From the NCBI GenBank assembly GCA_026260175.1, contig JAKCWW010000063.1, positions 58,038-122,037 on the forward strand: a stretch of 64,000 bases of DNA, in the 5' to 3' direction. Under the pieces are notes generated by a model. The model saw only the letters and a program-made list of their open reading frames with translations. It had not been told where the DNA came from and did no database searches. The stretch comes from Reticulitermes lucifugus (Eukaryota > Arthropoda > Insecta > Blattodea > Rhinotermitidae). Position 1 is the first letter of the stretch. Every line of letters begins with the position of its first letter. This document shows positions 35,701 through 45,030 of this stretch, one piece after another. The position numbers were made by a program, and so were the translations under genes.

Positions 35701-38700
35701 AGCTGTTAAAATGATGTGCAAGTATTGCAGGAGAATTTTGTTATGTGGTTTACATGCTCATTCCCATTTTTAAAATTACATAAGGTTTCTTTCATTTCTT
35801 ATTTTGAGTGTTATTCATTGTTTAATGTTTTTGCTGGTACGTATTATGATTTTGACAGGGAAAGCAACCAAATGGCATGTGAATAATGAGCACTTTTGCT
35901 TGTCGTATGTAAAATGGATGTAGAATTAAGACTTGGGTTTTCATGGATGTGGCAGTTCCACACTACGTAGCATCACATCCCAGAAAACCACAGTCTTAAC
36001 ATTCAGTACAATAAGCATCCTCAAATTTTGTTATATAACATGTTGGATGTTGCAATGTTATTTTGATTTTTGTAATATGTAGCTTTACCATATGAATAGA
36101 ATAGCTTAGAACAGGTGCTTAATTAACGTTGTTTAACTGGGTTTTCTGGCTGTTTCTTCTATGAATTATGAGGGTTTTTGTGTGTCACGTATATTTATAT
36201 AGACACTATTTAAGTTACTTACATCACTGGATATTGGGAAATAACGAAGCTTAATCTTAAGTTGTGTTTTGCTGTGCTATTTTTAGCTTGTTTTGCATTA
36301 TAGAAAAGTTATTAGAAACATAAATCACTTATTTATTTGAACTTTAAAAGACCAGTTACCCGAACTATTTTGGAAATGGAAAGTGTTTAACAGTGAAGGA
36401 TGTATGCTAGAGTGAATCTGATGAATGAAGAAACACTGGAACAGATTTGTAAGTCTATGTGGTGTACATTGGCAACTGCGTCCATCGGTTTTTTTTAATT
36501 GCGCTTTTACACACATTTTAACTGTGGTTACATTTGTTCATACTCTCTTAGCCAGGCTTTTTATCTAAACTGGTACTGTAATTAAAGTGATTACTGTTTC
36601 AGGTGTGAAGAATGTGGAAAATGTTTTTCCCAAAAGACAGTTCTGCAGTCTCATAGTACTGTTCACACTGATGCCCGCCCTCATGTGTGCCCACAGTGTG
36701 GGAAAGCTTTCAAACAGTTTAGTTCATTGTACCTACACAGCAAGTGTCATCTGCCTGACCAAGTGAAGCCAAAGTTCCCGTGTGACATTTGCCATAAGGA
36801 GTGAGTAATTATATACTTTAGCTAACAAAAGGTATATTATTCATGACTTACATACGTCATTTCAGTAATCAGAATTAATGTGTAATTACATTTTTTTTGT
36901 ATAATAGGGTAATACATCTTAAGTAACAAGGAAAACACTATTGTAATTCTGATATTAATTCATTTGCAGCTTTGCTACAAAGCATACATTAGAAACTCAT
37001 CGGAAGATTCACACAGGTGAACGAAATTTCATCTGTGATGTGTGTGGGAAGAGTTTTATTGCCAAAGGTAGTCTTGACTATCATATCCTAACCCATTCTG
37101 GTGAAAAACCCCATCACTGCCCAGTTTGTGGTAAGGGGTGAGTAAACTTGTTTGCTCATATTTTACTCGAATATGTATTTATATATCTGTTGGTCTTTTA
37201 ACTGGTAGGTATTTTATGTGATTGTTTATTTTGCATGTGTTCTATTTAAGACTACTCTATCCTTTTATTTGTGTCAGCAGAGCAAGAAATTGTACAAATG
37301 TCATTTCTATGTTATCCCGTCCATCATTTCCATTTATGTAACACAGACATACAAGTCTGATCGTGTTTTATGCAACACTTTCTAGAAATCTTATTCCAGT
37401 CTTACCTGTTGCTGACTGATCTTATTTGTTCTCCCATGGTTACTCCAGCATTGGTTCTCCAGGATCTTGTTTCTCTGGCTTGCAGTTTATGTCGCGCTTG
37501 GTCTGTATCCAGCATTTCAGTTCTGTTTTGTAGTACTGGTATGAACTAGCCATTACACAAAACTATTTTCTTATCTTTGGTATGGCCATCTCCATAATAT
37601 ATAATTTGTTGCATGATAATATCTTCCACAACTCTTGATTATTCCATTATTCAAAACTATGCTTCATAAAGAGCAAAATCTATTCTTGCTCTGATTCATT
37701 TGGTTATTTCAAGTTATGTTTCTTCTTCCATGCTTTTCTACTGATATTTATTGTCAGGTCTCGAAAAATATTTCTGAGTCTTACACGTGAAACTGAAAAT
37801 TTGTTCACTATGTCAAAGACTTCAAAGTAAGTTATCCTATTTAGGTTGCATGGAAGAGTTTAACCTTTTCATGGTCTTATTCTTTTAAACTAGCATGTAT
37901 CATTGTCAATGTTAGAAATATAAAGGATTTTAAAGGTGTATTTCTTTAAGGTTTTGTAGTTGTTAGTTTCTGCAAATACATTGTTTCATGCATTTTATCA
38001 GTGGCATTTTTCAAATAAAAGTTGACTTACAGAAGTGATTTTTAGCACGTTAAAGGAACTGACATAGAAAATAAAGTAGTATTGGAATATTCTGGAAAAA
38101 TATTGTGGATCTCTTTACAGTATTATGAAAAATTGTTGGGGCAATTTTTTCCCCTGGCATTTGTGGCCCAAAATGTAAGCAAATGAATGCTTTAAATAAG
38201 AAATATACATTTTTAATTTTTGTTATTACATGTGCAGTCCTCACTTTACAAAGATCTGTATTATGAAATTTCGACTCATATGAACTTTTATAATGAAATT
38301 CACACCCACCACCAGTCTCATCATCTGAACTTGGATGCGGTGGAATCATTTAAGCTAATGGAAAAGACGAAGGCAAGAAAAATATTTCCATTGTTGTTTG
38401 CAGGGGGAGGGAAGTTTGTTGTGTGGTGAGATATTCTTATAACATATCTGAAAATCTAATATGTTTCTGCTAGTTGTGTATGTCTCATTTCAGGGAATAA
38501 AACTGATGATTTTGAATTTGTTTGGTTACTTTTGATCACAGGGGAATGTCACTCTTTAATGTAACATTGTGCGTACGGGGAATAGCAACTTGCTTTATGG
38601 AATTTAATCTCCTTAAAATTGTCTTAATGTTAATTACCTGTGTACACTTAGACATCTTGAGGGGTCTTTTTCGTGTTAGGTTCTCTGACTTAAATTTTGT

Positions 38701-41700
38701 ATTAATTTCTCATCTACCTTATGTATGCTACATGCACCACTCTTCTACTTTTCTGTGAGTAGATAATCATAATAATTTTTTATGAAGAGTACAAATATAA
38801 AACTTGTCACTGTAATGTTGTACCGTGTGCCTTATACTTTCTCTTAGGATTTGTCATGAAAATATAAAGTGTTTTTAATCATGTTTCTAGGTTCAAAACA
38901 GCTCGATTATTAGGCAAACATGCTACGCTTCATACAGGAATCAAACCACATCAGTGTGATGTATGTGGGAAACAGTTTCGAGAACGTGGGGCTCTCAGAG
39001 AACATAATCGTATTCATACCGGTGCCATGCCATATACTTGTGAGTTCTGTGGCAAGAACTTTAGGTTCAAGGGTATCCTTACAGTGAGTGTTTACTTTGT
39101 ATAGTATATAATTTTTACTTTGTATGACTAAATTTTAGGTTTATAGGCTGGAAAGAATACAATATTTCAATCATGCAATGTGTTGAAAGCTGTGAGTTTA
39201 TATTAAAGTTCTGCAGAAATTTGACAGCAAGAATTAAATTCCTTACTACAATAAAAAAATTATAATCTCGTAATATTCACTATCAGCCTCAGTGCTTCAG
39301 TTTTTATGTAAATTAAATAAATGTCAATTTTGTAGCAAGCATGTGAATAATTAAGAGAATGTCATAATTTTTTCAGTGTAGAGTGGAATTTAATTAATAT
39401 AAATGCACTAATTTCCACATAAATGCATAAAATTCATGACTTGTTTGTGAATTACATGATTGAAGAAGAGTTAATATTTGTATTTGATAACTGTATATTT
39501 GAGCACCAAAACCTTTCCTCAGCAGCCATTTCCAGTTGCATATTTTGTGGTGAATGGTTGTGTGTTTTGCTGGCAGTGCTGCTAGGTAACATGAATCTTG
39601 GCTTTTGTGTTGATTAGAAGGTGCACACCAATTCTTGCAGAACATCTTTGTACTGTGATGACAGAAAATTGTCTGGCTTCTAAATTTTTGGGCTGGCTTC
39701 TAGCCTGATGAAATTTTGTCATGCCCTGATCTGAAAGTTTCTGATGGTTTAATAAACATGATTTAAAAAACAGCTGTGTAAGAACACCTAGTCAAATGTC
39801 TCTGCAGCCACTGCAGCTGTTACTATAGGCATGTTTGGTTGGTTATTGATGTACTTTGTGGATGTATGTTGAAAGTCAAACAGCACCTACACTACCACTG
39901 CAATGCTTTATAAACATTTGGAGGTTTAATATCAAATGAAAGCACTTTTTTTATTTTAATTATTTAATTAACCATTTGGAAGCAGGTTTTATTTTTCAAG
40001 GCAATGATTATCATTCCTTAAATCTGCAGCAGACTTTCATCTAATGTCTCTAAAGCTTACAGCGCGTAATGGACCGTATGCTGGTGAAGTGTGATATGAA
40101 GTTAATGAATTCAGCAAAAATATAGCAGTAAATGTTAGTTTAAATGTATTCCTTACTTTCACGGACACTTTGCTGATATATTCAAATACTTTTGGAATAT
40201 GTCAGTATTTTCATTCACCTGCCGATATTGGAGAACTTCTGTTATCAAAAATCTTGAGGAGTACTAATTCTTCAGTTCATTGTAGGCCAATATGAAATTG
40301 AATTTGACACAAACACCAATGAAATTAAGTAATGTAAGGAGTATACAAAATATTTTTCATTTGGGATTTGAGGTTTTCACATCAGTGTTACTGAAGATTC
40401 AAGTCTTCTGGGATTTGACACCATATGCAAGTACACTGGGTATGTAATTACTGATATTACAGAGGTGCTTACTCTTCCTTCTTCAAGGTAGTCTTTGGGC
40501 TTCCCGTATAAATGTATTCTTATTAATTTACTGTAGTATTCAGTTTAACATAAGGTTCAAATGAACTTATGGAATCTGATCTGAGCAAACTTGACAGAGT
40601 ATCATATTTTACTATGTAGCAACAATTATTGTAAATCTGGTGCATTGTTTGTTAGAAGGTATAGGTAACACAAGGAGCTGTGAAGTCCAAGTGAGATCAG
40701 TGAGGACTTTTATTCGTGGAAAAGTGCTAAATATTGAAGCAATGCAATTTTGCATGACACAGGGATAATGTTGGTAAACATGATCTGGTTATGGCGCAAA
40801 GCAGCATTGTTACATTCAGCATGTAATGAGACAGTTTACCTTTTATGTTACAACAACACTGTGTTATTGGTTTTAACCTTTGATAGAGGTGACTTAAGTC
40901 ACTGGGGATTTTGCGAATCTAGATTTGTATTAATATTAAATAAAATCACACTTCCACTTTCCTACTGATATTAAAATATATTGTGTTGTTCGGTAATTAG
41001 TTTTATTCTTTCTGCATCAGGTTCACCGTAGGCAGCACACTGGTGAGCGTCCTTACAGCTGTGCTGAATGTCGTAGAGAATTCACAAATTGGGCCAACTA
41101 CAACAAGCATATGAAACGACGTCATAGGAATGACAGTGATCCTAATAGTATAAACACTGTAAGAAACTCAAACCGCACATACCAGGTATGGAGCTTTATT
41201 GTTGTTTGTGATATACTGCTTATCAAAACTATTAAAGATTAAATATACAAAACTATAATCTTGCATGTTTGTTATATTGGCGTGAAACTTGGTCTCTCAC
41301 AATGAGGGCAGAACATATACATATTGAGGGTGTTTGAGAACAGGGTGCAGAGGAGAATATGTGGACCTAAGAGACAGGAAGTAAGAAGATACTGGAGAAA
41401 ATTCCCTACAATACTGCAGAAAATTACGTGATGAGGAAGTTCATAATTTGTATCTTCACTAAATGTTACTGTGATTGTAAGAGCTCTGTGTGCAGGTGAG
41501 AGAGTGATATTAAGTTGCACCTTCAGGACACAGGATATGAGTGTGTAGGCACAGTTTATCTGCTTCAGGATAAGGTCCAGTGCTGGGCTAATGTGAACAC
41601 AATAATGAACCTTTGGGTTTCATAAAGGGTAGTTCATATGCACAGGAGTGGACTGTGACTATGCATGGACTGTGCACCTGTCCAGACCGGCCCCTGGGCC

Positions 41701-43184
41701 CACCCAGCCTCCTATACAATGGGTACCCGGTCATTTCCAGACGTAAAGCAGCCAGGGCATGGCATCAACCACCCACCCCCATCTAGCGCTGAGATTAAAG
41801 AAAGAGTAGAGCTGTACCTCTACTCTTCCTCTGTGCCTTCATGGCATGTTATATGATGAACTTTACGTTTTTACCTTTTTATTTTATTCACACATACAGG
41901 ACTGTACAATGATTGTGCCGTGACTGTCACCATGGACTAGTGTAAGAGTGATTTTTGAAGCCCATGATCCAACACAGCACAGTACAGTTGGTGTGTTGTC
42001 CCATATGTTTGAATTGAGATACAGTGGTCTGTGGAGAACCAACGGTGTCCTGGCGTTGGTCAAAGAGGTTTTGCTTTCTCTGGCCAGCACATTGATTTCC
42101 ACAAAGTGTGTTCACAGGCTTCATATCAGTTAGAAATAAACTGTGCAGCTGCCATCCACCAAACTACATTACATTTACACAGCACAGTACTGTCAGAACA
42201 CAGTTCTGTATGCATGAATCAGCATGACACAACACATTTGGAGCATGGTCCATACAGAGGCAGAGTTTAGTCCTGTATAGACAAAAATAGAATAAAGTTA
42301 GTCCTGTATGTTTGAATTAGCTGTAAACATCAGGTAAATTCTTTACTACCTGAGTGACTTATCTTCTGAGGAAAGTTTCTGCTGTATGGAGTCAGCATAG
42401 TACATAAAACATTATTGAAAAGATTTTCTCTTGGATGAGTGGTTAACAAGATCCACCCAAAAGTGTAACAGGGTCCTACTGGAAACATGACTTAATTTCC
42501 ACTGTTTTACTTTGTGGGTATTTCTTATCTTTTGTTTTCACTGTGACAAGTAGATTCAAATATTCGAATAATTTATTTGAAGTGTTCATATTTTTACTGA
42601 CATTATTGTATGTTTTAATGCAGGCAAATAACATAGGAGCTGGCACAGCGGTTACAGTTGTTAGTCCAAGCAAGCTGGGTTCAACAACTCCAACTTCAAG
42701 TTCGATTTCAGTAGGCTCAATTGTTGGCAATGTGTACAACCTGAGTAGTAATCATAGTGTTGGTGAAAACAGCAACAGCAGCTCAGTCAGTAACATCACA
42801 ACGCAGAACACAATTCCTAATGTATACAGCCAGAACCATGGAAACATAAGTTCAGCTGTTGCCAAAATGGCAGCTGTAAATATCTATAATACGCATATCA
42901 GTAACAACAGTGGTAAGATGGGGAACATGTTTCATAGTGGAAATCATACAGGTGTTAAGATGGCATCTATCGGCAATGTTTTCCATACGGGACATCAACA
43001 GGATAGCCAAGACTCGGTCGATAGAACCACACAGCCTGCTAACCCGTTAATGGGGTCATATCATGTGCCATCATATGTGACAGGAGGGTTGCCCATGGGA
43101 AACATGGGTTACTATATTCCACCTATTCATCATACAGATCCAAATATGGACATGATACATAACAGAATGACAAACAATCAGTAG
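26590..43184 (+). CDS. ZAD-type C2H2 zinc-finger protein, nine coding exons
   Basis: Hand-joined exons 26590-26712, 27381-27773, 28078-28162, 33586-34240, 36603-36800, 36970-37137, 38891-39083, 41021-41185 and 42624-43184 give 846 codons plus TAG. All introns are GT-AG and all phases match. Domains: ZAD at residues 5-80 with zinc ligands Cys7, Cys10, Cys53 and Cys56; an acidic tract at 130-156; RRKRR (209-213), a likely nuclear localisation signal; a charged linker with KER repeats (217-350) and an AT-hook-like RKRPGRKKK (330-338); ten C2H2 fingers (363-640); and a Ser/Asn/Gly-rich tail (661-846). ZAD proteins are arthropod nuclear factors: the ZAD dimerises and the fingers bind DNA. The specific target is unknown and I do not recognise an ortholog. 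The body is CpG-poor, suggesting germ-line methylation and broad expression. Confidence 0.9.
26713..27380. other. Intron 1 of the zinc-finger gene
   Basis: 668 bases, donor GTAAGG, acceptor GTCTTCCAG. An alternative acceptor at 27,327 (TTCTGCACAG) would shift the frame and hit a stop after exon 1, so it is not used for the main product. No repeat recognised. CpG frequency falls across this intron. Confidence 0.75.
27381..27773 (+). CDS. ZAD zinc-finger gene, exon 2
   Basis: Starts [20 protein letters not shown] in phase 0, completing the ZAD with Cys53 and Cys56. It then has a [11 protein letters not shown] stretch, a GGGGG spacer and an Asp/Glu tract (residues 130-156) encoded by a GAT/GAA simple repeat (about 27,640-27,725). 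Donor GAG/GTATGC, phase 0. The first splice gives [13 protein letters not shown], which fits the ZAD consensus; other acceptors do not. Confidence 0.88.
28078..28162 (+). CDS. ZAD zinc-finger gene, exon 3
   Basis: An 85-base exon between acceptor TTGTAG and donor AGA/GTAAGT, reading [20 protein letters not shown] then KEANVSPQ. It starts in phase 0 and ends in phase 1, which is what exon 4 needs. An acidic linker with no domain. Confidence 0.8.
30025..30820. repeat. Alternating purine-pyrimidine and CAC/CAT tracts
   Basis: Three clusters of imperfect (TG/CA)n with TGCATG and TACATG palindromes: about 30,025-30,150, 30,395-30,435 and 30,735-30,815. The last includes a CGCTCGCGTGCATGC-type patch, unusually CpG-bearing for this intron. 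It is followed by (CAC)n/(CAT)n to about 30,845. Low-complexity sequence with Z-DNA potential; not a gene. Confidence 0.6.
31095..31172 (+). mobile_element. SINE A fragment
   Basis: TCTAGTGCTGAGATTAAGAA, then GGAACTTTACCTCCACATCCC and TTCATG, match the distal body of SINE A. Most CpGs have become TG/CA. Confidence 0.5.
31455..31612. repeat. Fold-back element with opposed hammerhead-like units
   Basis: The left arm begins ACTCTTCTGGGATGTTAC and includes TTGGCAGCTAGTTAC (31,455-31,497). The right arm is its inverse, ACTAGCAGCCAA to ACATCCAGAAGAGTG (31,573-31,611). The interior has one unit on each strand: minus at 31,494-31,530 and plus at 31,532-31,575 (CTTGAAAATGG...GTCCC). The boxes have decayed by C-to-T changes. 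Confidence 0.7.
31691..31766. repeat. Short hairpin, 23-base arms
   Basis: Inverted arms GTCAATTTTATTGCACCAAC (31,694-31,713) and GTTGGTGCAATAAAATTGAC (31,743-31,762) pair perfectly around a 29-base loop. Likely a miniature DNA transposon or its derivative; alternatively a structured intronic RNA. Confidence 0.7.
31925..32085 (-). mobile_element. SINE C copy, decayed
   Basis: On the minus strand: a tRNA-like region with B-box-like CAGCTTCAAATCTTGG, then CTTTGGTTGGCTTTCTTCAG and TCCCTCTACACAAATGCAGG. This is the same order as the copy at 44,866-45,030. CpG sites are lost. Confidence 0.5.
32330..32524. repeat. Fold-back element with opposed hammerhead-like units
   Basis: Left arm 32,359-32,406 (ATTCAAGTTGTCTGATAT... 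to AAATTGTTAC) and right arm 32,475-32,523 (GGTAACTATTTACTAATC... to CAGAAGACTTGAAT) are inverted copies. Minus-strand unit 32,403-32,443: ACT, CTGAAGA, stem GGAGG/CTCC, TGAAACGTC, AGT; both core boxes are intact. Plus-strand unit 32,434-32,480 is degraded. This is one of the best-preserved units in the window. Confidence 0.7.
32801..32935. repeat. 67-bp direct tandem duplication
   Basis: Two almost identical 67-base units in tandem, each starting AGGTTTTCGTTATTGAAATT and ending CAGCAGCTTTGTATTT. They differ at a single position (AAAGGTATG versus AAAGATATG), so the duplication is recent. Confidence 0.9.
33586..34240 (+). CDS. ZAD zinc-finger gene, exon 4
   Basis: The split codon AAA (Lys201) opens the frame, followed by [20 protein letters not shown]. 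Residues 217-262 are a degenerate repeat of the type [20 protein letters not shown], then a Lys/Glu-rich stretch and RKRPGRKKK. Finger 1 (Cys363, C-X2-C-X12-H-X4-H) and finger 2 follow. Donor TTCAG/GTAAGA, phase 2. Confidence 0.92.
35180..35290 (-). mobile_element. 5S rRNA-derived sequence (SINE3-like or 5S pseudogene)
   Basis: On the minus strand, 111 bases match the layout of 5S rRNA: CGGTTCCCGTTAGATCACCG, then AACATCGTTGGGCCGG, box-C-like CTGGATGGGTAATCG and a GTGCCCAGTACTGTTGCC end. The box C region (35,205-35,217) is nearly intact, with one or two changes from the usual GGATGGGTGACCG. A CpG-rich body extends to about 35,045 on the 3' side, which favours a 5S-headed SINE over a stray 5S gene. 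Embedded in an otherwise CpG-poor intron, so it is a young insertion. Confidence 0.75.
35353..35402. other. Assembly gap, 50 N
   Basis: 50 N flanked by poly-T on both sides, next to the 5' end of the 5S-derived insertion. It probably marks a homopolymer that broke the assembly. Confidence 0.99.
35935..36005 (+). repeat. Fold-back element remnant, arms only
   Basis: TTGGGTTTTCATGGATGTGG and then CATCACATCCCAGAAAACCA match the outer ends of the fold-back family (GGTTTTCACA... and ...TCCCAGAAGA). The core with the hammerhead-like units is absent. Confidence 0.4.
36603..36800 (+). CDS. ZAD zinc-finger gene, exon 5
   Basis: The AG/G split codon gives Arg, then [21 protein letters not shown] (finger 3), finger 4 ([21 protein letters not shown]) and the start of finger 5 (CDICHK). 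The donor AAGGA/GTGAGT in phase 2 cuts finger 5 just before its conserved Phe. A 16-residue spacer with DQVKPKF separates fingers 4 and 5 in place of a TGEKP linker. Confidence 0.93.
36970..37137 (+). CDS. ZAD zinc-finger gene, exon 6
   Basis: Completes finger 5 ([15 protein letters not shown]), then a TGERNF linker, finger 6 ([21 protein letters not shown]), an SGEKPHH linker and the start of finger 7 (CPVCGKG). Donor AAGGG/GTGAGT, phase 2, at the same place in the finger as the previous intron. Confidence 0.93.
37138..38890. other. Intron 6 of the zinc-finger gene
   Basis: 1.75 kb of CpG-poor sequence. No repeat or second gene recognised; open frames here are unsupported. Confidence 0.65.
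38891..39083 (+). CDS. ZAD zinc-finger gene, exon 7
   Basis: Completes finger 7 ([14 protein letters not shown]), then linker TGIKPHQ, finger 8 ([21 protein letters not shown]), linker TGAMPYT and most of finger 9 ([15 protein letters not shown]). Donor ACA/GTGAGT, phase 0, before the zinc-binding His pair of finger 9. Confidence 0.93.
39084..41020. other. Intron 7 of the zinc-finger gene
   Basis: 1.9 kb, CpG-poor. It holds half of a fold-back element at 40,393-40,490; nothing else recognised. Confidence 0.65.
40393..40490 (-). repeat. Fold-back element, left half
   Basis: GATTCAAGTCTTCTGGGATT and an arm ending GGGTATGTAATTACTGATAT match the left arm at 32,359. A decayed minus-strand unit follows (TTACAGAGGTGCTTACTCTT, CTTCTTCAAGG). 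The right arm is missing. Confidence 0.5.
41021..41185 (+). CDS. ZAD zinc-finger gene, exon 8
   Basis: VHRRQH completes finger 9. The canonical TGERPY linker and finger 10 ([22 protein letters not shown], His spacing of four) end the DNA-binding array at residue 640. The remaining [19 protein letters not shown] starts the polar tail. Donor CAG/GTATGG, phase 0. Confidence 0.93.
41246..41490 (+). pseudogene. LINE fragment, post-RT region
   Basis: Interrupted plus-strand frames read like [14 protein letters not shown] and, after a shift, [18 protein letters not shown]-type sequence with several breaks. It is the same region as 7,825 and 50,000. Heavily decayed. Confidence 0.6.
41684..41852 (+). 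mobile_element. SINE A copy, body
   Basis: CCCCTGGGCCCACCCAGCCT, then AATGGGTACCCGGTCATTTC, AGCGCTGAGATTAAAGAAAG, AGAGCTGTACCTCTACTC and TTCATGG. Well preserved from mid-body to the 3' end; the tRNA-like head is not seen. Confidence 0.75.
42624..43184 (+). CDS. ZAD zinc-finger gene, exon 9 and stop
   Basis: 186 codons plus TAG (43,182-43,184). The tail starts [19 protein letters not shown] and is rich in Ser, Asn, Gly, Thr and His, with repeated NVYN/NVFH-type patches and MGNMGYY near the end. No folded domain recognised; it is likely a disordered activation or interaction segment. Confidence 0.88.
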   Translation, partial: ANNIGAGTAVTVVSPSKLGSTTPTSSSISVGSIVGNVYNLSSNHSVGENSNSSSVSNITTQNTIPNVYSQNHGNISSAVAKMAAVNIYNTHISNNSGKMGNMFHSGNHTGVKMASIGNVFHTGHQQDSQDSVDRTTQPANPLMGSYHVPSYVTGGLPMGNMGYYIPPIHHTDPNMDMIHNRMTNNQ

Positions 43185-43350
43185 CATTTGAAGTGATGGC
43201 AGAGACTGGCAGCATAAACAGTAGTATACTTTAAATGAGGAAAGTCTCAAGAGCTAGCAAGTAATAACTGCACTTTACATACATGTATATAATTGTATAC
43301 GCATACTAATATGTATTTTCATTTTGGTATTATAAATGTGGCAGTTCTGA

Positions 43351-43739
43351 GGTTTTTGTTCTGGGATATGATGCCATGTCACTGGGTAATCAGTTCCTGA
43401 TATTTTGATACAATGTAATGGTCTGGAAATGTCAGGAACCAATTATCATTCTTCTTAGACATTTCAGTCCTTGAAGATGAGACTACTTTGCTGTCTTGGA
43501 CATTGTGATTCTTGAAGATGAGACCAATATGTTGTCTGAACATGTTGGGGAACTGATTACCATTCTTTTTGGAAATGTTGACCCTTGTAGGTGAGTCCAC
43601 TACATTGTCTTGAAATGTTGGGAACCAATTACCATTATTGGACATCTCAACCCTAGAAGATGAGACCACTATGTTGTCTCAGAATGCCAGGAATTGACTA
43701 ACTGGTGATGCGACATCATATCCCAAGAAGAATGGAAAC
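43351..43739. repeat. Fold-back element with array of hammerhead-like units
   Basis: The left arm (43,351-43,402, with TTCTGGGATATGATGCC) and right arm (43,688-43,739, with GACATCATATCCCAAGAAG) are inverted copies. Inside are four units, plus part of a fifth, in the same orientation. Units start CTTGAAGATGAGAC (43,470), CTTGAAGATGAGAC (43,511), CTTGTAGGTGAGTC (43,584) and CTAGAAGATGAGAC (43,653). Each continues to a GTCTY hairpin arm, a decayed GAAA box and usually GGGAACYRATTACC. The full period is about 70 bp; one unit is shortened to 41. Confidence 0.75.
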
Positions 43740-44348
43740 TACAGCTGCACCACTGTGAAAACCTAAAAATTCAGTATTTGGTAGCAAATGTTGGGATAGA
43801 TGCTAGAGCAGTATGCATACATATTGTCTTTGCTTAATTCCAATATTGCTCATGAAGAAGTAGGAAAATTATAGTTGCAAAATTGTGGGGCCGTAGGTAA
43901 TGAATAGTTCTTTTAAATGTATTGAGGAGAACTGAACAGTAGCCAAGGTCTGTGACTAAGCGTATGTTAAATGTCATGCGTCAGGGACAAACAGGGTGTC
44001 TTGGGAAGAACACAACATATGCTTCCCTTCCTGCGCATAATTTATGCTAGTCGAGATTCCAGCTGTTGCAAGTATGTCCATTATAATCTCAGTTTTGCTC
44101 TGTCACTAAGTTCTTTTTTAAAGCTTTTAACATAAGGTATCAAAGAATGCTTTATACAGAATTTTTATGTTAATGATTTATTTTTGTATAAAATGTCATT
44201 TGCCTAACTCCAGGATTTTATTAGTTACTAGTGGTGTCAAACCACAAGCCAGGTACAGATTTCACGTAGCTGTCATTGTTATTGTATATCATACAAACAA
44301 AATGTTGCAACAGAAGTTGCATATTTTTTGAAGATTGATTATGTTGCA

Positions 44349-44757
44349 ACATTTTAGTGTCCTGTGTGAGTATTCTATTAATGATGCTAGTGTCAGGCCC
44401 ACCTCGCAAGTTTGCATGCCTCTGTTGTGGTATTATTGATGGTAAGATACTGAACTGTACAAAAGGGTGAAGGTTGTTATGTCACAACATTTTAGTGTCC
44501 TGTGTGAGTATTCTATTAATGATGCTAGTGTCAGGCCCACCTTGCAAGTTTGCATGCCTCTGTTGTGGTATTATTGATGGTAAGATACTGAACTGTACAA
44601 AAGGGTGAAGGTTGTTACGTCACAACGTTTTAGTGTCCTGTGTGAGTATACTATTAATGATGCTAGTGTCAGTCCCTCCTTACAAGTTTGCGTGCCTCTG
44701 TTGTGGTATTATTGATCGTAGGGAACTGAACTGTAAAAAAGAGTGAAGGTTATGTCT
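44349..44757 (+). repeat. 138-bp tandem repeat, three units
   Basis: Three head-to-tail units start at 44,349, 44,487 and 44,625, each opening ACATTTTAGTGTCCTGTGTG (ACGTTTT in the third) and ending in AGGGTGAAGGTTGTTA-like sequence. Units 1 and 2 are nearly identical; unit 3 is slightly more diverged. Non-coding minisatellite or satellite seed. Confidence 0.92.
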
Positions 44758-44865
44758 TATTCTTTGTTTTTAACAACACTTTCTGTAGCTTAGATTGTAG
44801 CACGGAGGTACATATTGATTACTGAAGACTGAAATGGACAGGATTTCGTTGGTACTGGTTACGGC

Positions 44866-45030
44866 CTAATTTGAGGTGCTGTCTTGGCATTTGCTTGGAG
44901 GGACTGAGGAAAAATAGGACAACCTTGGTCAGGTTAGATGTTCTGTGGGCTGATGTTTAAATCCGGGACCTCCCAAATACAAAACATTGCTTAACTGCTA
45001 CCCACTTGACTGGAACATTGGGTGGGGTGA
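44866..45030 (-). mobile_element. SINE C copy, tRNA-derived
   Basis: On the minus strand: AAGTGGGTAGCAGTTAAGC (A-box region), GGTCCCGGATTTAAAC (B-box-like), then TGACCAAGGTTGTCC, TTTTTCCTCAGTCCCTCCAA, GCAAATGCCAAGACAGCACC and AATTAGGCC. This is the order of a widespread insect tRNA-SINE whose body ends near a GCAAATGCCGGGATGGTACC-like stretch. Confidence 0.65.

Larger units (their letters stand above)
34241..36602. other. Intron 4 of the zinc-finger gene
   Basis: 2.4 kb. It contains a pogo-like non-autonomous transposon (34,702-35,613) with a CpG-rich 5S-derived insertion and an assembly gap inside it, and a fold-back remnant at 35,935-36,005. The remainder shows nothing recognisable. Confidence 0.75.
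41186..42623. other. Intron 8 of the zinc-finger gene
   Basis: 1.4 kb containing a LINE fragment and a SINE A copy, both on the gene's strand. Acceptor TTTTAATGCAG. Confidence 0.7.
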
